Assembly: GCA_022036555.1 (NCBI GenBank)
Contig: CM039133.1
Span: 8,463,894-8,527,893, forward strand
Reading direction: 5' to 3'
Length of the DNA stretch: 64,000 bases
Source of the DNA: Microstegium vimineum
Taxonomy: Eukaryota; Streptophyta; Magnoliopsida; Poales; Poaceae
Made by a program: the position numbers and the translations under genes. The notes below the pieces were generated by a model that worked only from the letters and a program-made list of their open reading frames with translations, ran no database searches and was not told the DNA's origin. How positions within the stretch are numbered: the first letter of the stretch is position 1; each line of letters starts with the position of its first letter. Below, piece after piece: positions 23,207 through 33,607 of this stretch.

Positions 23207-24071
23207 GATGAGCATGATGGGAGAGTTGACTTTCTTTCTCGGGTTGCAAATCAAGCAAACCCGAGAAGGGACATTTGTGCATCAAGGCAAGTACACAAAA
23301 GATATCTTGAAGAAGTTTGACATGGGCAAAGCAAAGCCCCTCTCGATGCCTATGTCAACTACTACTGCCTTGGATGCGGATGAGGAAGGAGAAGCGGTGG
23401 ACCAGACGGAGTATCGCAGCATGATCGGGTCGCTTCTGTACCTGACGGCGACCCGACCAGACATTCAGTTCGCCGTCTGCCTGTGTGCTCGCTTTCAGGC
23501 GTCCCCACGGACATCGCACAAGCAGGCGGTGAAACGCATCATGAGGTACTTGCGCTTCACTCCCGAATTTGGACTTTGGTTTTCTGCCTCCTCCTCTCTT
23601 ATGCTTTGTGATTATTCTGATGCCGATTTCGCCGGTTGTCGTCTTGATCGGAAGTCCACTTCTGGGACTTGCCAGTTTCTCGGATCTTCTCTGATGTCTT
23701 GGTCTTCTCGCAAACAGTCTAGCGTGGCACAGTCGACGTGCGAAGCTGAGTACGTTGCCGCGGCTAGCTGTTGTTCGCAGTTGCTTTGGATGATTGCGAC
23801 TTTGAAGGATTTTGGTCTTGAGCTTACTAAAGTGCCTTTGTTGTGTGATAGCACGAGTGCCATTAGTGTGGCCAAAAACACTGTGCTTCATTCTAAGACC
23901 AAGCACATTGATGTTCGCTTTCACTTTCTGAGAGATCACTATGAGAAGGGCGACATTGACCTCCGGCATGTCGATACCCAAAACCAGCTTGCGGATATTC
24001 TCACAAAACGTCTCGATCAAGTTGCGTTTTCTCGCCTTCGGGGTGAGTTGGGTGTTTGCTTCCCTTTTTAG
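23190..24071 (+). pseudogene. pol: Copia-1 pol: end of RT and RNase H only
   Basis: The frame resumes at EFEMSMMGELTFFLGLQIKQ, which in Copia elements lies just downstream of the catalytic YVDD. It then runs through the RT connection (SMIGSLLYLTATRPDIQFAV) and RNase H (SDADFAGCRLDRKSTSGTCQ, then STCEAEYVAAASCC) to a stop at 24071, the normal pol end. Everything from the RT start to the YVDD box is missing. The joint is near 23190-23205, where the upstream frame ends in TTRSRSYEQ. Confidence 0.85.
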
Positions 24072-25641
24072 TTGAGGGAAGCTCTTTGTGTATCTTTTTC
24101 TTTTTGGTTCTTTTTGTCTTTTCTTTTAATTGGTGTCATTGCATTTTGCATCTCATTTGCATTTGTGACATAGTTCATATTAAGCTTCATACCTATAGCC
24201 GATATAATGAATCTATGCTCTCTTTGAGGTGCTTTATGTGTCTATGGTGTTTCCTAACTTAGACTCTCTTTGATCTCTTGATATGCAATAGAGCTAAGTT
24301 AGAAAAGCTTTAAAACTGAATTTAATTCCCTATGTCACCTCTGAAATGGCACTAGCATGTGTAGGCTTTTGAAGATCCTTCTTGGCTTCCTTATATATAG
24401 CTTGTATCTATGGCTCTTCATTGTTTCATTCACTTCCATTGAGCACCATGCTTAAAAATTGATCTAAAATGAAATTGCTCTCTGTTTTGTGCATTGGAAA
24501 GATCGAGTTGGGTTTGCATTGTGAGCACTTCACCGTGTGTTCGAGACTGCTTCCCATATGGGTTGATACTTGAGCGGTGTCGTGTATGACCAAAAACGGT
24601 GTGTTAAGTCCTTTGACTTCGCCTGGTTGGTAAGCAGTGGCATCACTTTGCTTACAACCACTCGCATACAACTTAAATGTGCCTCAAACTGAAATTTGGC
24701 TGCAAAACTCTGAAATTTGAAAAATTCATTCAGTTGGGTCATTGGCCTGTTGTATGAACTTTGCTAGGGATAGTTTTACTTGATATACATGAGATTGCTT
24801 TGAGATAGGTCCTATCTTGTTTGCCATGTCTAGTTGTCTCTAGGAGGTCATACCCATTCCTTGCTAACACATGTAATGCTCTCTAAAATAGCTTCTAAAG
24901 TGATCTTTAGCTCAATCTGAGTCTTAGTTGGGCACGTAGAGCTTTTCCTATTCTCACAGGATCACATCACTTAGAGCATCCCTTCATTGTTTTAGCTCTA
25001 TGTATGAAGCTTGTTGCACTCTTTTTGCATATCATGGCATTTGTGGCCGGTTCTTGAGTTTTGAGCTTTGATAAGATTCATGTGTCAACAAGGGGGAGAG
25101 TTGTGCATTGTGGGAAGAAAGCATGGGGGAGAGATATCTGATCAAGGGGAGAAAATGTGCATTTTTGTGAAAATCTTGCTTCTTTGGCTCTTTTCACTCT
25201 TCCTTGGTATCTTGTGTATGGTTTTTCCTAGGGGGAGCTTTTGCTAGATGTGTTGAGCCTTTGCCTCTTCTAGAGGGTCTAGCTTGTGTTTTGGCTCCGA
25301 TAGGATTCAATTGGCTTCTTGAGTTTTAAGCATTTTAATTGGTATCTTTGAGCTCCCTTAGTGCTTCAATTGGTTTTCTGAGCTTTGAGAGCTTTGATTG
25401 GTATCTTTGGCTTGCTAGCGGTGTTGAGCCCGTTTCTGCCTCTTCTTGAGGGCTAGCTTTGTTTTGCTTGGTTGCGTCGAGCCGTTGCCCATGTCTTTGA
25501 GAACCAAGTTTTGGATGCGTTTTGCTTCTCTCAAGTGACCTCGTTTTGGCTTTCTTAGCTTTTGGTCATTTGGAGAGCTTTACCTTGTGGCTCAAATCTG
25601 AAATGCACTTGTGTTGACAATGCACTCATCAAGGGGAAGAT
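24072..25641 (+). other. Copia-1 region between pol and 3' LTR, non-coding
   Basis: SIRE/Maximus elements commonly have a long stretch here, in some families with an env-like frame. No such frame is visible. The region is T-rich, contains a ~30-bp degenerate repeat (25306-25420) and ends in the purine tract AAGGGGAAGAT just before the 3' LTR. Confidence 0.7.
25306..25420 (+). repeat. Degenerate tandem repeat, ~30 bp x 4
   Basis: Units begin at about 25306, 25335, 25365 and 25394, each of the form TTCAATTGGTATCTTTGAGCT with differences. Confidence 0.6.
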
Positions 25642-27724
25642 TGCGAACACATGGTGGATAAGTACCCATGTATGTTCAGTTTTGTGATGAGTGATTGCCC
25701 AACACTTGAGCGTTTCAGTTTGAGCGGTTTACACTAATCCTTTGCGAAAGCAAATATGTGCTTGTCTATCGGCTTGTGGTGTGCAGGTGCTATGCCCAGA
25801 GACAGTGGTCAATGGCGTGGAGAAGGTCGAGTAGAGGCTTGCCGTGCCGATGGACTGAGAGCGGTGAAGGGCGGAAACGGGGCTCGGACTGAGGGACCAT
25901 GGGCGCCGACGGACTAGCTGTGGTGGTTAGTACTTGGCACCGGCGAGCGCGAGAAGACACGGAGATAGACCGAGTCGACTGAGTCAAGACGGCGGACAAG
26001 CGGGTCGAGCAGAGGCTCATGGGACTCAGAGTCCGACCGAGCGAGGACGAGGTGGCTCGAGTCGAGCGGTTTGGTGGTTTGGGCCGCAAAACCACCGGTG
26101 GACGGTTTCCGAGTTTGGGCCTCAAAACTCGAGGTTCGGTGGTTGATCCAAAAGTCACCTGTGGCGGGTTTACGGGTTTGAGCCTCAAAACCCGGGCGGA
26201 GGTTCTGAGGATGGAACGGGGCGGCACTTGGCGGAATCACGAAGGTTGCGTTGAGGCGAAACAAATTCGTGAAGGAAGCGGAGCCGTTCGATCTACTGAA
26301 AAAGAGTTCTACCATAATGCCCCTCGGGCTAGATGGTTCGCTCTAAAATATCTAGGGACAAAATAGGAATTTGTGGTAGACTCTAAATAATAGAGGGACA
26401 CCCTAGAGCTCTCTGTGTGTTCTCTCCTGTCGCCCTCCCCCTTCCTCATTTTTCGTTTTTTCCTTTCTCTCTCTAGGGTTAGGTCTTTTATGTGAGGGAA
26501 AAATCTGAGAAAAATTCGTGTATACTCTGTCTGAGATTTGGAGTGGGAATGGAGGCCCGAATCCTCCTCGTGCCCTCTGGGTTTCATCACTTGTCTCTGT
26601 GATTTTCGTGTGATTTTGTCTGTCCAGTTTTCCTTTTTCGTGCTTGCTTCGATCTCGAGTTCCCGGAGTTTGGGTTAATCCTAGGCGATGATTTTTGGGG
26701 AATAGCTTTGAGCTAGGTCGAATTGTTTGTGTGCAAAGTTTGGGATCGGATCATGGAGTTTCAGTCGAGATCCTCTTGAGTTTTGGTGTCGCTTCCCATC
26801 CGCTCTGTGTCTGTTCGTCGTTTGTCTCTGATCTTGTGGCACGTCGGTGAGCATCCCCTCGATCTGTGCGTGGCTTTCTTTCTCTATTTACTGGATGCAG
26901 GTTTCCTAGCAGCTGGACGGATTGGTGAGCAGCGGTGCTGTCAGCTCGGTGGCGTGCAGACCCGCTCCGCAGCTCTCTTCTTGCGTATGCTGTTCCCTTT
27001 TCATTTTCGTGTGAGTTCCAGCAGCAGCAGCAGGAGATGCAGTTCAGCTCTGCCAGCAAAAGCGCAGGTACTTTCAGTAATTGTGTCTCAACAGGTAGCT
27101 GCTCCTCGTCCGTGATTTTCATTCAGCTCTTGCAGGAGCTTGTGCAACCGTAGCTTTCAAGCAATATTGTGGAATCTATTTTAATATTCAAACTAATCCA
27201 TGCAATGATTAGTCCATTTCCTATTGCTTGATCATGAGCTCTCGGTAGTATTCAGGTTACTTCAGTTGGTCCTGTGTTTTGCTGGTTCTGTCGCTCTCTC
27301 TCTGGTGTTCACATTGCAGCAAGAAGCAGGAGCAGAACATCTCGTGAATTGTTTTTCTCTAGCTTTAGGAGCTGTCTCAATCAAGCAATAGCAATTAGAA
27401 TATTTATCCTTGCTTGCAGTGGTATTCTCGGATGCTTGTCTCTTTGGTCAGTACTTGGTCACTGTGAGCAGCACCGAGCAATATTTCTCTCCTTGTGCGC
27501 TGTAGCTTTTTAGCTTTGTTATTTGTAGCTCCGATCAGTGTTTCGATTCTTGTGTGGTGTCCCGCTGTGTTCCTTGGGAACATCCACCCTCTCGTTAGGG
27601 TCGTGGACATCACGGTGTTTACTTCGTGTTTTTGGCGGTGAATTTGGGACAGTGGCCAAATTATTTTGTGAGAAATTTTGAGGCTCCCATTCAGCCCCCT
27701 CTGGTCGCCATTTTCAGTCCTTCA
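25642..27724 (+). mobile_element. Copia-1 3' LTR, full length
   Basis: Starts TGCGAACACATGG directly after the polypurine tract and ends CAGTCCTTCA, 2,083 bp, followed by the CTCTA target duplication at 27725-27729. It gives the reference for the two fragments of the 5' LTR. It contains GC-rich segments with short open frames but no recognised gene. Confidence 0.9.
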
Positions 27725-28049
27725 CTCTATGAATACAAACATTATTATTGGGTCATCTCCCTCTTGTTTTGGTAAAGCTAACTCGTGAATGAAAAAGTAA
27801 AGATAACTCGTGAATGAAAAACCATATCTACTACTCCTATATTGTTAAGACCCACTTAGAGGGTCCCCTCCAATCAGATTCGAGGATTTGCTAAAAGTGA
27901 TGTCATCCTACATCACGTGATGTTATCAGCCCACTAACCCTCATTTATCTGCTCATTAGCTATTTCATTTTGAAATATAAAAAAGCCATAACACCTAAAC
28001 CAAGTATCATAATTAAAATCCAATTGCACCATGGTGTTCCTCGCAAGAA

Positions 28050-28910
28050 ACTCTTCAAAATAAGACCCCACATGGATATATTTCGATAACTCTCTCGTGT
28101 GCCTCCATGGGTGAAACCCATGTTTCTGAGCAAAAATGTGGTAAAATTGCATATCACATGGATTTTGTGAGGTCTTCCAAAATGCCTCAATGAACCATAC
28201 ACAAAACTACCAGAACTCTTGGGAGGGGAGATGCCCCTCGGGTATAATTATGGGAAGAGGGTTCGTTTGAGTGAAACCTCGGGGTGAAAGACTTCAAAAA
28301 TAAAGACCCCATCTGGTTATCCAGCATACTCTCTTCGTGTGCCTCCTGGGTTGAAACCCACATGTTTCTGAGAAAAATGTGGTCAAATGCATATCACATG
28401 GATTTTGTGAGGTCTTCAAAAGCCTCAATGATACCATACACAAAACTTAGAACTTGTAGGGGAGATGCCCCTCCGGTATATTATGGGAGGAGAGGGTTCG
28501 TTTGAGTGGGGAACCTCGGGTGAAAGACTTCAAAACACTAAGGTTTACGAGGACCCTCTATCGGTCAACCGAAGCCGGTCACTCTCCTGCCGTCGTGTTG
28601 GCCCGTGGCCCGCCAGTGGCTTGGAATACCCGCAGAAGCGTGTTTGAGAAAAAAGTCATATATTGATATCAAAATGGGATTTTTGTCAGTCTCAAACGCC
28701 CGAATGATCCATACACAGAACTTTAACTTCCGGTGGGAGTGCCCCTCGGTATTAGAGGAGAGGGTCAGTGAGTGAGCCTCGGCAATGCTTCGAAACCACT
28801 AAAGGTTACGATGACCCAATGAGGATAGACCCAAGATCGGTCACTCCCTCAGCCGCTGCGTGGCCCGCGCCCAGCATGCTCTGGAATACCGCGTAAGGCT
28901 GGGTATCGAC
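28050..28910. repeat. Tandem repeat, ~240-270 bp x 3, diverging
   Basis: Unit 1 (about 28050-28285) and unit 2 (28286-28520) share long stretches such as GCATATCACATGGATTTTG and the GGGGAGATGCCCCTC phrase. A third, more diverged unit (about 28640-28910) keeps CCATACACA, GTGCCCCTCGGTAT and the CTCTGGAATACC end. The phrase with GCCCCTC occurs near 28228, 28467 and 28741. The array lies inside the Helitron. Confidence 0.7.
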
Positions 28911-29442
28911 TAGTCTCCCACATATGAACTTCTAAAGGAGTGGAAGTCTGCATCCACCCCATGACCCCCACACCAGCTTCCCACCCTCCCGAGTCAGACG
29001 TCGCGCCGGTTCAGAAAAGGCAGCGCAATAACCGCGCGCCGCGGCAGCATTGCAGTACTTGCACTGCTCGCCCAGCTCGCGACCGGCCACGCCACCCGTC
29101 CCCCCCGCATGCACCTGATGCGAGGCACGTCATGGCTTAGCTCATTGCGGAGGATGCGAAGGAGCGAGTCCACTGTGCGCCATCGCCGCGTGCGCATGAG
29201 CGCGTCGGCACCGCCCCGTGCGCCACGCCTGCCAAGACGCCGTGCACGACGCACGCGTGGAGCCCCTAGACTGTGTCGTGGCTCGTGTCTGCGCCAGGGG
29301 CTGTGCACGGGGGCACGCACGCCTCACTGCCTTGCCACTCCGTGGCAAGCGCTGCCGAGCCCTGTTCATCGTGTTGCTCCCTTCATTCCTTCCTATTGTG
29401 GTACGGAGCACTCGAACCCTAACTAGCTATTTTGATTGTGTT

Positions 29443-29550
29443 CAGATCTGCTGCGGATGCAAATGGTGAGATCTTGACCGCCTGCGAGGTCTGTGGCTTC
29501 CCTGTCTGCTGCCCGTTATGAGTGCAAGGCCAAGTACAAGCGCCACAAGG
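29443..29550 (+). pseudogene. Cellulose synthase RING zinc-finger fragment
   Basis: Translating around 29455-29550 gives ANGEILTACEVCGFPVCCP and, in another frame, ECKAKYKRHKG. These are the two ends of the N-terminal RING zinc finger of plant CesA proteins (usual form: CGFPVCRPCYEYER ... CPQCKTRYKRHKG). The middle (CYEYER to CPQ) is deleted and the frame is shifted. The fragment ends at AAGG|GTATGC, consistent with the conserved exon end after KRHKG. It looks like one captured exon inside the Helitron. The GC-rich 28.93-29.4 kb upstream may be another captured piece but is not recognised. Confidence 0.55.
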
Positions 29551-30250
29551 GTATGCCAACCTCTATCCTTTCCATGGGTTTCCATGGATTTTGCTTGTAT
29601 TGAAACCAATCAGGTAGTAGAAAAAAATTCATTGATGTTGTAGAAGTTTTTTGCCGGACCAAAGGCACATTGTGTTGTAGAAGTTGGAAACTCCATTGAT
29701 GTACATTGAATGTCATCATGTAGGTTGTCCGCTTGCTACTGAAGTGAGAGGATGTTGCCTTGCTTACGAAGTGAGAGGATTAAAAGAGCAATCTAAAGTG
29801 GAGAAATCATTAGTTGTTCAAGAGAAAGAGCGTGCCTGAAATGGAGTGAGATGCATGGGTACTATCTCTAATAGTGACTAATATAACCTGTAGCGTTAGC
29901 ACGGTCTTTAAACATGAATGTTTGTATATATATGAATCTTAAACTCTAGAAAATGTTGACCTTTGGTTTTAAGGTGCATCCTGAAATAAAGCCGTAACGT
30001 TAGCATGGGTACTATACTAGTATAAATATGGTGAGAAAAGCTTGGGTAATTCTGGCTTTAATTGATCTCAAAATGTATATGGAGTAACTCTGAAAACTAC
30101 TCTGAACGGCCAAGCTATGATCATGCATGTACTCTGAATTTCGTATACAGCTATACCAAATCCAAGAATCAGAGCAAGCACCCACCATTAGCAACTAGAT
30201 CGCGCACTCCTCCTGGCGGTCACCGCCGTCACCATGACACTCCACCGCCG

Positions 30251-33200
30251 CTACGTGCCTGTCGTGCATCGCGGCGAGCTCCGGGCACCCATACCTGGCC
30301 GCAGCAACAACATAGCACCCGAGCACATAACAAAACGCAAGAAACACAAGTGTCCAAAGAGCTGGAAGTTAGCGAGCTGCTCAGCGCGCTCCTGCGCGGG
30401 GCGCGCGTGGCAGTCGACGTGGCCGTCGGCATCACGGCCGCATCCGGCGGGGAGCATGGGCCCGTAGAGCGTGAACGCCGTCTGGTAGAACCAGAGCCCC
30501 TGAAGCGCCATGAGCACGCCCGAGGCGAGGTCGGCCGGGAAGCTCTCCGGCAGCAGCGCGCCGAGGACGGTGGTGACGATGCAGAGGCCCACGAGGAGAA
30601 CTAGGAGGTAGTGGTAGTAGCCTTCTAGACCCATGTGTGTCGTCGAGTGGAAGTAGAAGAGCACGAACTCCGCTGTGAACGCCGTCGCCGCCAGGAGGCA
30701 TAGCGCGCCGTCCGTCACCGGGAAGTACCTGTGTTGTGTTCGCCGAGAAATCAAAGTTTGTTTGTCAGCTTTATTTACTGATCTGGTACCTAGTAGTACT
30801 GAAGAAACAGTTACAAGTATTCGGATTGGTGATTCACTATGTTCTGAAGATATGAACCAATTGCACACACACACACACACACACAAAAACAGTTAATAAT
30901 TGAGGCTCATTACGCCATTAGGCTGCTAATAAGAAAGAAAAAAAATTGGGTGCGTGGGTGCGAATTTCGTCGATGTAATTTCGCTCACTGATGAAGCTTT
31001 TAAGAGTTGTTGCTTACACTGAAAACTATCGAAACACATGATGTGTGTAACTCTGGGCTGTAATTCGAAAGCAAACAGTTGAGCTCTTGTACTTGTATTA
31101 TTACACCTGAATCTCTTAGAAATTGTTCCTTGCACTCAAAAGCAATCGACAGGGTCATCAACCCATGCATGATTGCTACCTAATGGATTACGAATGCATG
31201 ATTGCTGTGTTGTACTACGACTTCGCACCAGAAACATGGCCCCCCTCCCTCTAGTTAACTAGCAATAGCAATGGTTGCTGCTGCCTTGCAGGGACAAAGA
31301 TTCCAGATGAAAACAAAAGGGCAATATGATTGCAGGGATAAACAAAAGCTGCGCAGGGTTGAAGTATGATTGCAAAGGTTTTAGCAGAGATCAATCGGGG
31401 CCCCTTGCCCCCAACAGAGCAAGAATGCAGAACACAGTCAGACAGCACTTGGTACTGTACTGTACTACTTACTTAGCAGCAGTAAAGCCGCCAGTGACAG
31501 TCACAGTGGCACCCCACCACGCACTATAACGTCGGATGGCATTTAGCTTTTGCATCCATTCCATTAGTAGGACCAATTAGATTCTGGTATGATGTTGAGG
31601 GTTACCTAAAGGTAGCAAAGAATGGAGAGTCTATTAATTGATTCATTGTTGTTAGCTATTAGGACTACTAACAGTAACCTAAATATCTTTCTTTTGTTAT
31701 GTTTTTTTTGGTTGGACTGCAAAGTCAGGGGTGTTTGGTTTCCACCTCCTAAACTTTAGTGGACTAAAATATTTTAGTGAGTTTTAGCTACTCCTTCGTG
31801 ACTAAGAGCAACTCCAGTAGAGCCCCTAAATAGTCCCCTATTCTAGATTTAGGGATTTGGTCCAAAAAAATTCACTCCAATGCACCTCTTATTTGGGCTC
31901 CCATTTTAGGAGGGCCCTTAAAGTTTAGTTTTGAGTCCCCAGGAATTAGGCCCTCCTATTCCTCTCCCCTCAAATTAGGGACTATAGCTGAAGTTGGACT
32001 TTAAATTTGACCCTCAAATTTTAGAAACCACCTCCCAAATGAAAATGTAGGGGATTGATTTGAGGGCTATGGCTGGAGATGCTCTAAAGACTCTAAACTT
32101 TAGGGACCACTTTTAGTGTGATTGTTTGACATTTTAGTGACTAAAAGTAACTAAAATTTTAGAGACCTCAAACCAAACATGCCCTCAGAGTGGCTATTAT
32201 TGCCTACTACTACTACACGTACACGGAGAAGAGCAACACATGTGGCGAAATTCATTTCACCAAAAACATTAATTTGTTTCACCGAAACAACGGTACTAAC
32301 ACGAGACAAGCAGGTCCCGTGGAAGGATTTGTTGAAGGCATTAGCGCATATAGTTGGCCACCTTGCCGGCATGGCACTGCACGTGGCACGACCGTGCCGA
32401 CACGGCACGACACTGCTCCGTGCTGCGGCGTGCTGTCGTGTCGTGCCTGGCCGTGCCATGGGCCATGCCTCCGGCCCGCGGCACGGCACATGGACCGTAG
32501 TGCCGTGCCGAAAGCACGGCGTGCCCTGCGTGCCGCGTGCGGCACGACGTGCCCTGAAGCTGGAGGCCGGAGGGGAGTTGGAGCCGCGCGCAGGACAGAG
32601 GCGGAGGCGCCGCGGCGTGGAGGCGCTGCCCTGCCTGCCTCGGTTGTTCCATTCAATTGAATCCCCCAGGTACCCTACGATTAGGACGGCCGGCCGTGCT
32701 TAAAATGGAGCAGAGTAGAGTAGTAGTACTCCGTACCTCTTCTTCTTCTTCCTCATCTTGGTTCTCATCGTGATTCCAACAAATCTAACTAGTCTTTTGC
32801 TTTAAAACACAATGTAATAAAAGATTTTTCACCATTTTAGCTACTGGATATATGTAGTAAATATGTATGTATGTATGTATGTACTAGCTCCGTCCTAGTT
32901 AAATAAAAGAGATCCTGTTCTGAGTTAATTAGGTTTGTAAAAAAGAGATTATTAGTTTGTATGAGTTCAAATGATTGTGTAATGAGTACGTATAATAAAT
33001 TTTAATACTTCTCGTCTATGGATAGATAGATACTGGTAAAGCCTAAAAATTGTTCGAATTTCCTTACAAAAAAATTATGGTTCCAGTCCTATATTTTGTT
33101 TTGGGAAAATCCTAAAAAAAAAAGCTAAAAAATCGGATCTGATCACGCCGACGGTGCCGGGCGACGTCGACAAGCAAAGCAAGAGGAGGAGGATGGGGGC

Positions 33201-33607
33201 AGACGACGACGCCACGACGGCGACAGAGTACTAACTGACCTGGGCCAAATCTGTGACGCGAGGGCGAGGGCGAGGGCGAGGGCACCAAAGAGGAAGAACA
33301 TGAGCAGCATCCCGCCATGCTCGAGGTCGTTGAGGTGGGCCGGATTGATCTCCCCGCCGTCGACGAATATCCGGAGGTGCGTGGAGTAGAGCACCTCCAC
33401 GCACATGTCCGCGAAAGCGCCGCCCGCCACCACGTAGAGCTCCAGCAGCCGGAAGGAGGACGAGGAGGAGACGACGGGATTCCATGCGCGGACACGGAAG
33501 GAGGAGGGGGATGTGGCGTGGCGCGCCGTTGCGGACCAGACCCGCCATAGCCCCACCAGCAGGAACAGCGTGCCTGGGAGCACGTGGCCCTTGAACGACG
33601 ACCCCAT
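30251..33607 (-). CDS. DUF716 / TMEM45-type membrane protein, two exons
   Basis: Exon 1 is 33607-33240 and exon 2 30728-30251, joined by a 2,511-bp intron with good borders (CCCAG|GTCAGT and ACACAG|GTACTT). The join keeps frame across an Arg codon and gives 281 residues, a usual size for the family. About seven hydrophobic segments are visible: residues ~7-24 (GHVLPGTLFLLVGLWRVW), ~54-72, ~98-118, and four in exon 2, including the FVLFYFHSTTHMGLEGYYHY stretch typical of plant DUF716 proteins. Function is unknown; some relatives are called TMEM45-like and linked to biotic responses. The Met at 33607 is chosen because the family motif follows at once; an open frame continues upstream to 34210 without homology. 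The last ~16 codons may be frame-shifted: another frame gives RYGCPELAAMHDRHVAA and ends at 30195. Confidence 0.8.
30864..30885. repeat. (CA)n microsatellite
   Basis: About 11 CA units, in the intron of the DUF716 gene close to the exon-2 acceptor. Confidence 0.9.
31728..32184. mobile_element. Tourist-like MITE, outer, TCA duplication
   Basis: Begins GGGGTGTTTGGTTTC and ends AAACCAAACATGCCC, the common grass Tourist terminus, with TCA directly outside both ends (31725-31727, 32185-32187). The arms carry paired words (CTAAACTTTAGTGGACTAAAA and its inverse). It lies in the DUF716 intron and is split by another MITE. Confidence 0.8.
31806..32084. mobile_element. MITE inside the Tourist-like MITE, TAA duplication
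   Basis: Left end GAGCAACTCCAGTAGAGCCC and right end GGCTGGAGATGCTC form a 12-bp inverted repeat with one mismatch. TAA is present just outside each end (31803-31805 and 32085-32087). 279 bp, no coding capacity. It is of the same GAGCATCTCCA terminal class as the pair at 2925-3720. Confidence 0.85.
32345..32570. repeat. Cluster of GTGCCG / CGGCAC words
   Basis: GC-rich intron segment packed with GGCACGGCAC, GTGCCGTGCC and variants in both orientations, able to form many alternative hairpins. Open frames on both strands are products of this simple composition. Confidence 0.7.
32861..32883. repeat. (ATGT)n microsatellite
   Basis: About five ATGT units in the DUF716 intron. Confidence 0.85.

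Larger units (their letters stand above)
7576..27724 (+). mobile_element. Copia element 1 (SIRE/Maximus type), composite
   Basis: The pentamer CTCTA lies immediately before 7576 and immediately after 27724, which fixes both ends of one insertion 20.1 kb apart. The order is: first ~105 bases of the 5' LTR, 10.9 kb of foreign sequence, last 323 bases of the 5' LTR, PBS, gag, protease-integrase, a truncated RT/RNase H, a 1.57-kb non-coding stretch, a purine tract and a full 3' LTR. Gag with the FFDGTNFAYWKVRM motif and the long 3' non-coding region fit the SIRE/Maximus lineage. The element is dead through stops and deletion of the RT core. Confidence 0.85.
27825..30020 (+). mobile_element. Helitron with captured gene fragment
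   Basis: The left end TATCTACTACT differs by one base from the TCTCTACTA-type start common in grass Helitrons and follows an A. The right end is CTAG (30017-30020) followed by T, so insertion between A and T is satisfied. About 10 bases before CTAG is a CCGTAACGTTAGCATGG segment resembling the conserved CCGTNRYAAHGCACGG hairpin, here with an 8-bp palindrome TAACGTTA. There are no terminal inverted repeats and no target duplication. No Rep/helicase gene is present, so it is non-autonomous. It carries a tandem array and a cellulose-synthase-like piece. Confidence 0.75.

Noticed and set aside
24072..25641. env-like gene in Copia-1
   Set aside because: Only short open frames (up to 81 codons) are present, and none shows a signal peptide, membrane segment or conserved motif.
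28050..28910. CRISPR-like array
   Set aside because: Three long, diverging units without spacers in plant DNA; an ordinary tandem repeat.
28932..29426. GC-rich open frames of 60-108 codons in the Helitron
   Set aside because: May be another captured fragment, but no domain is recognised and frames on both strands are equally open.
32151..32703. Open frames of 100-174 codons on both strands
   Set aside because: They arise from the GTGCCG/CGGCAC cluster in the intron and overlap each other.
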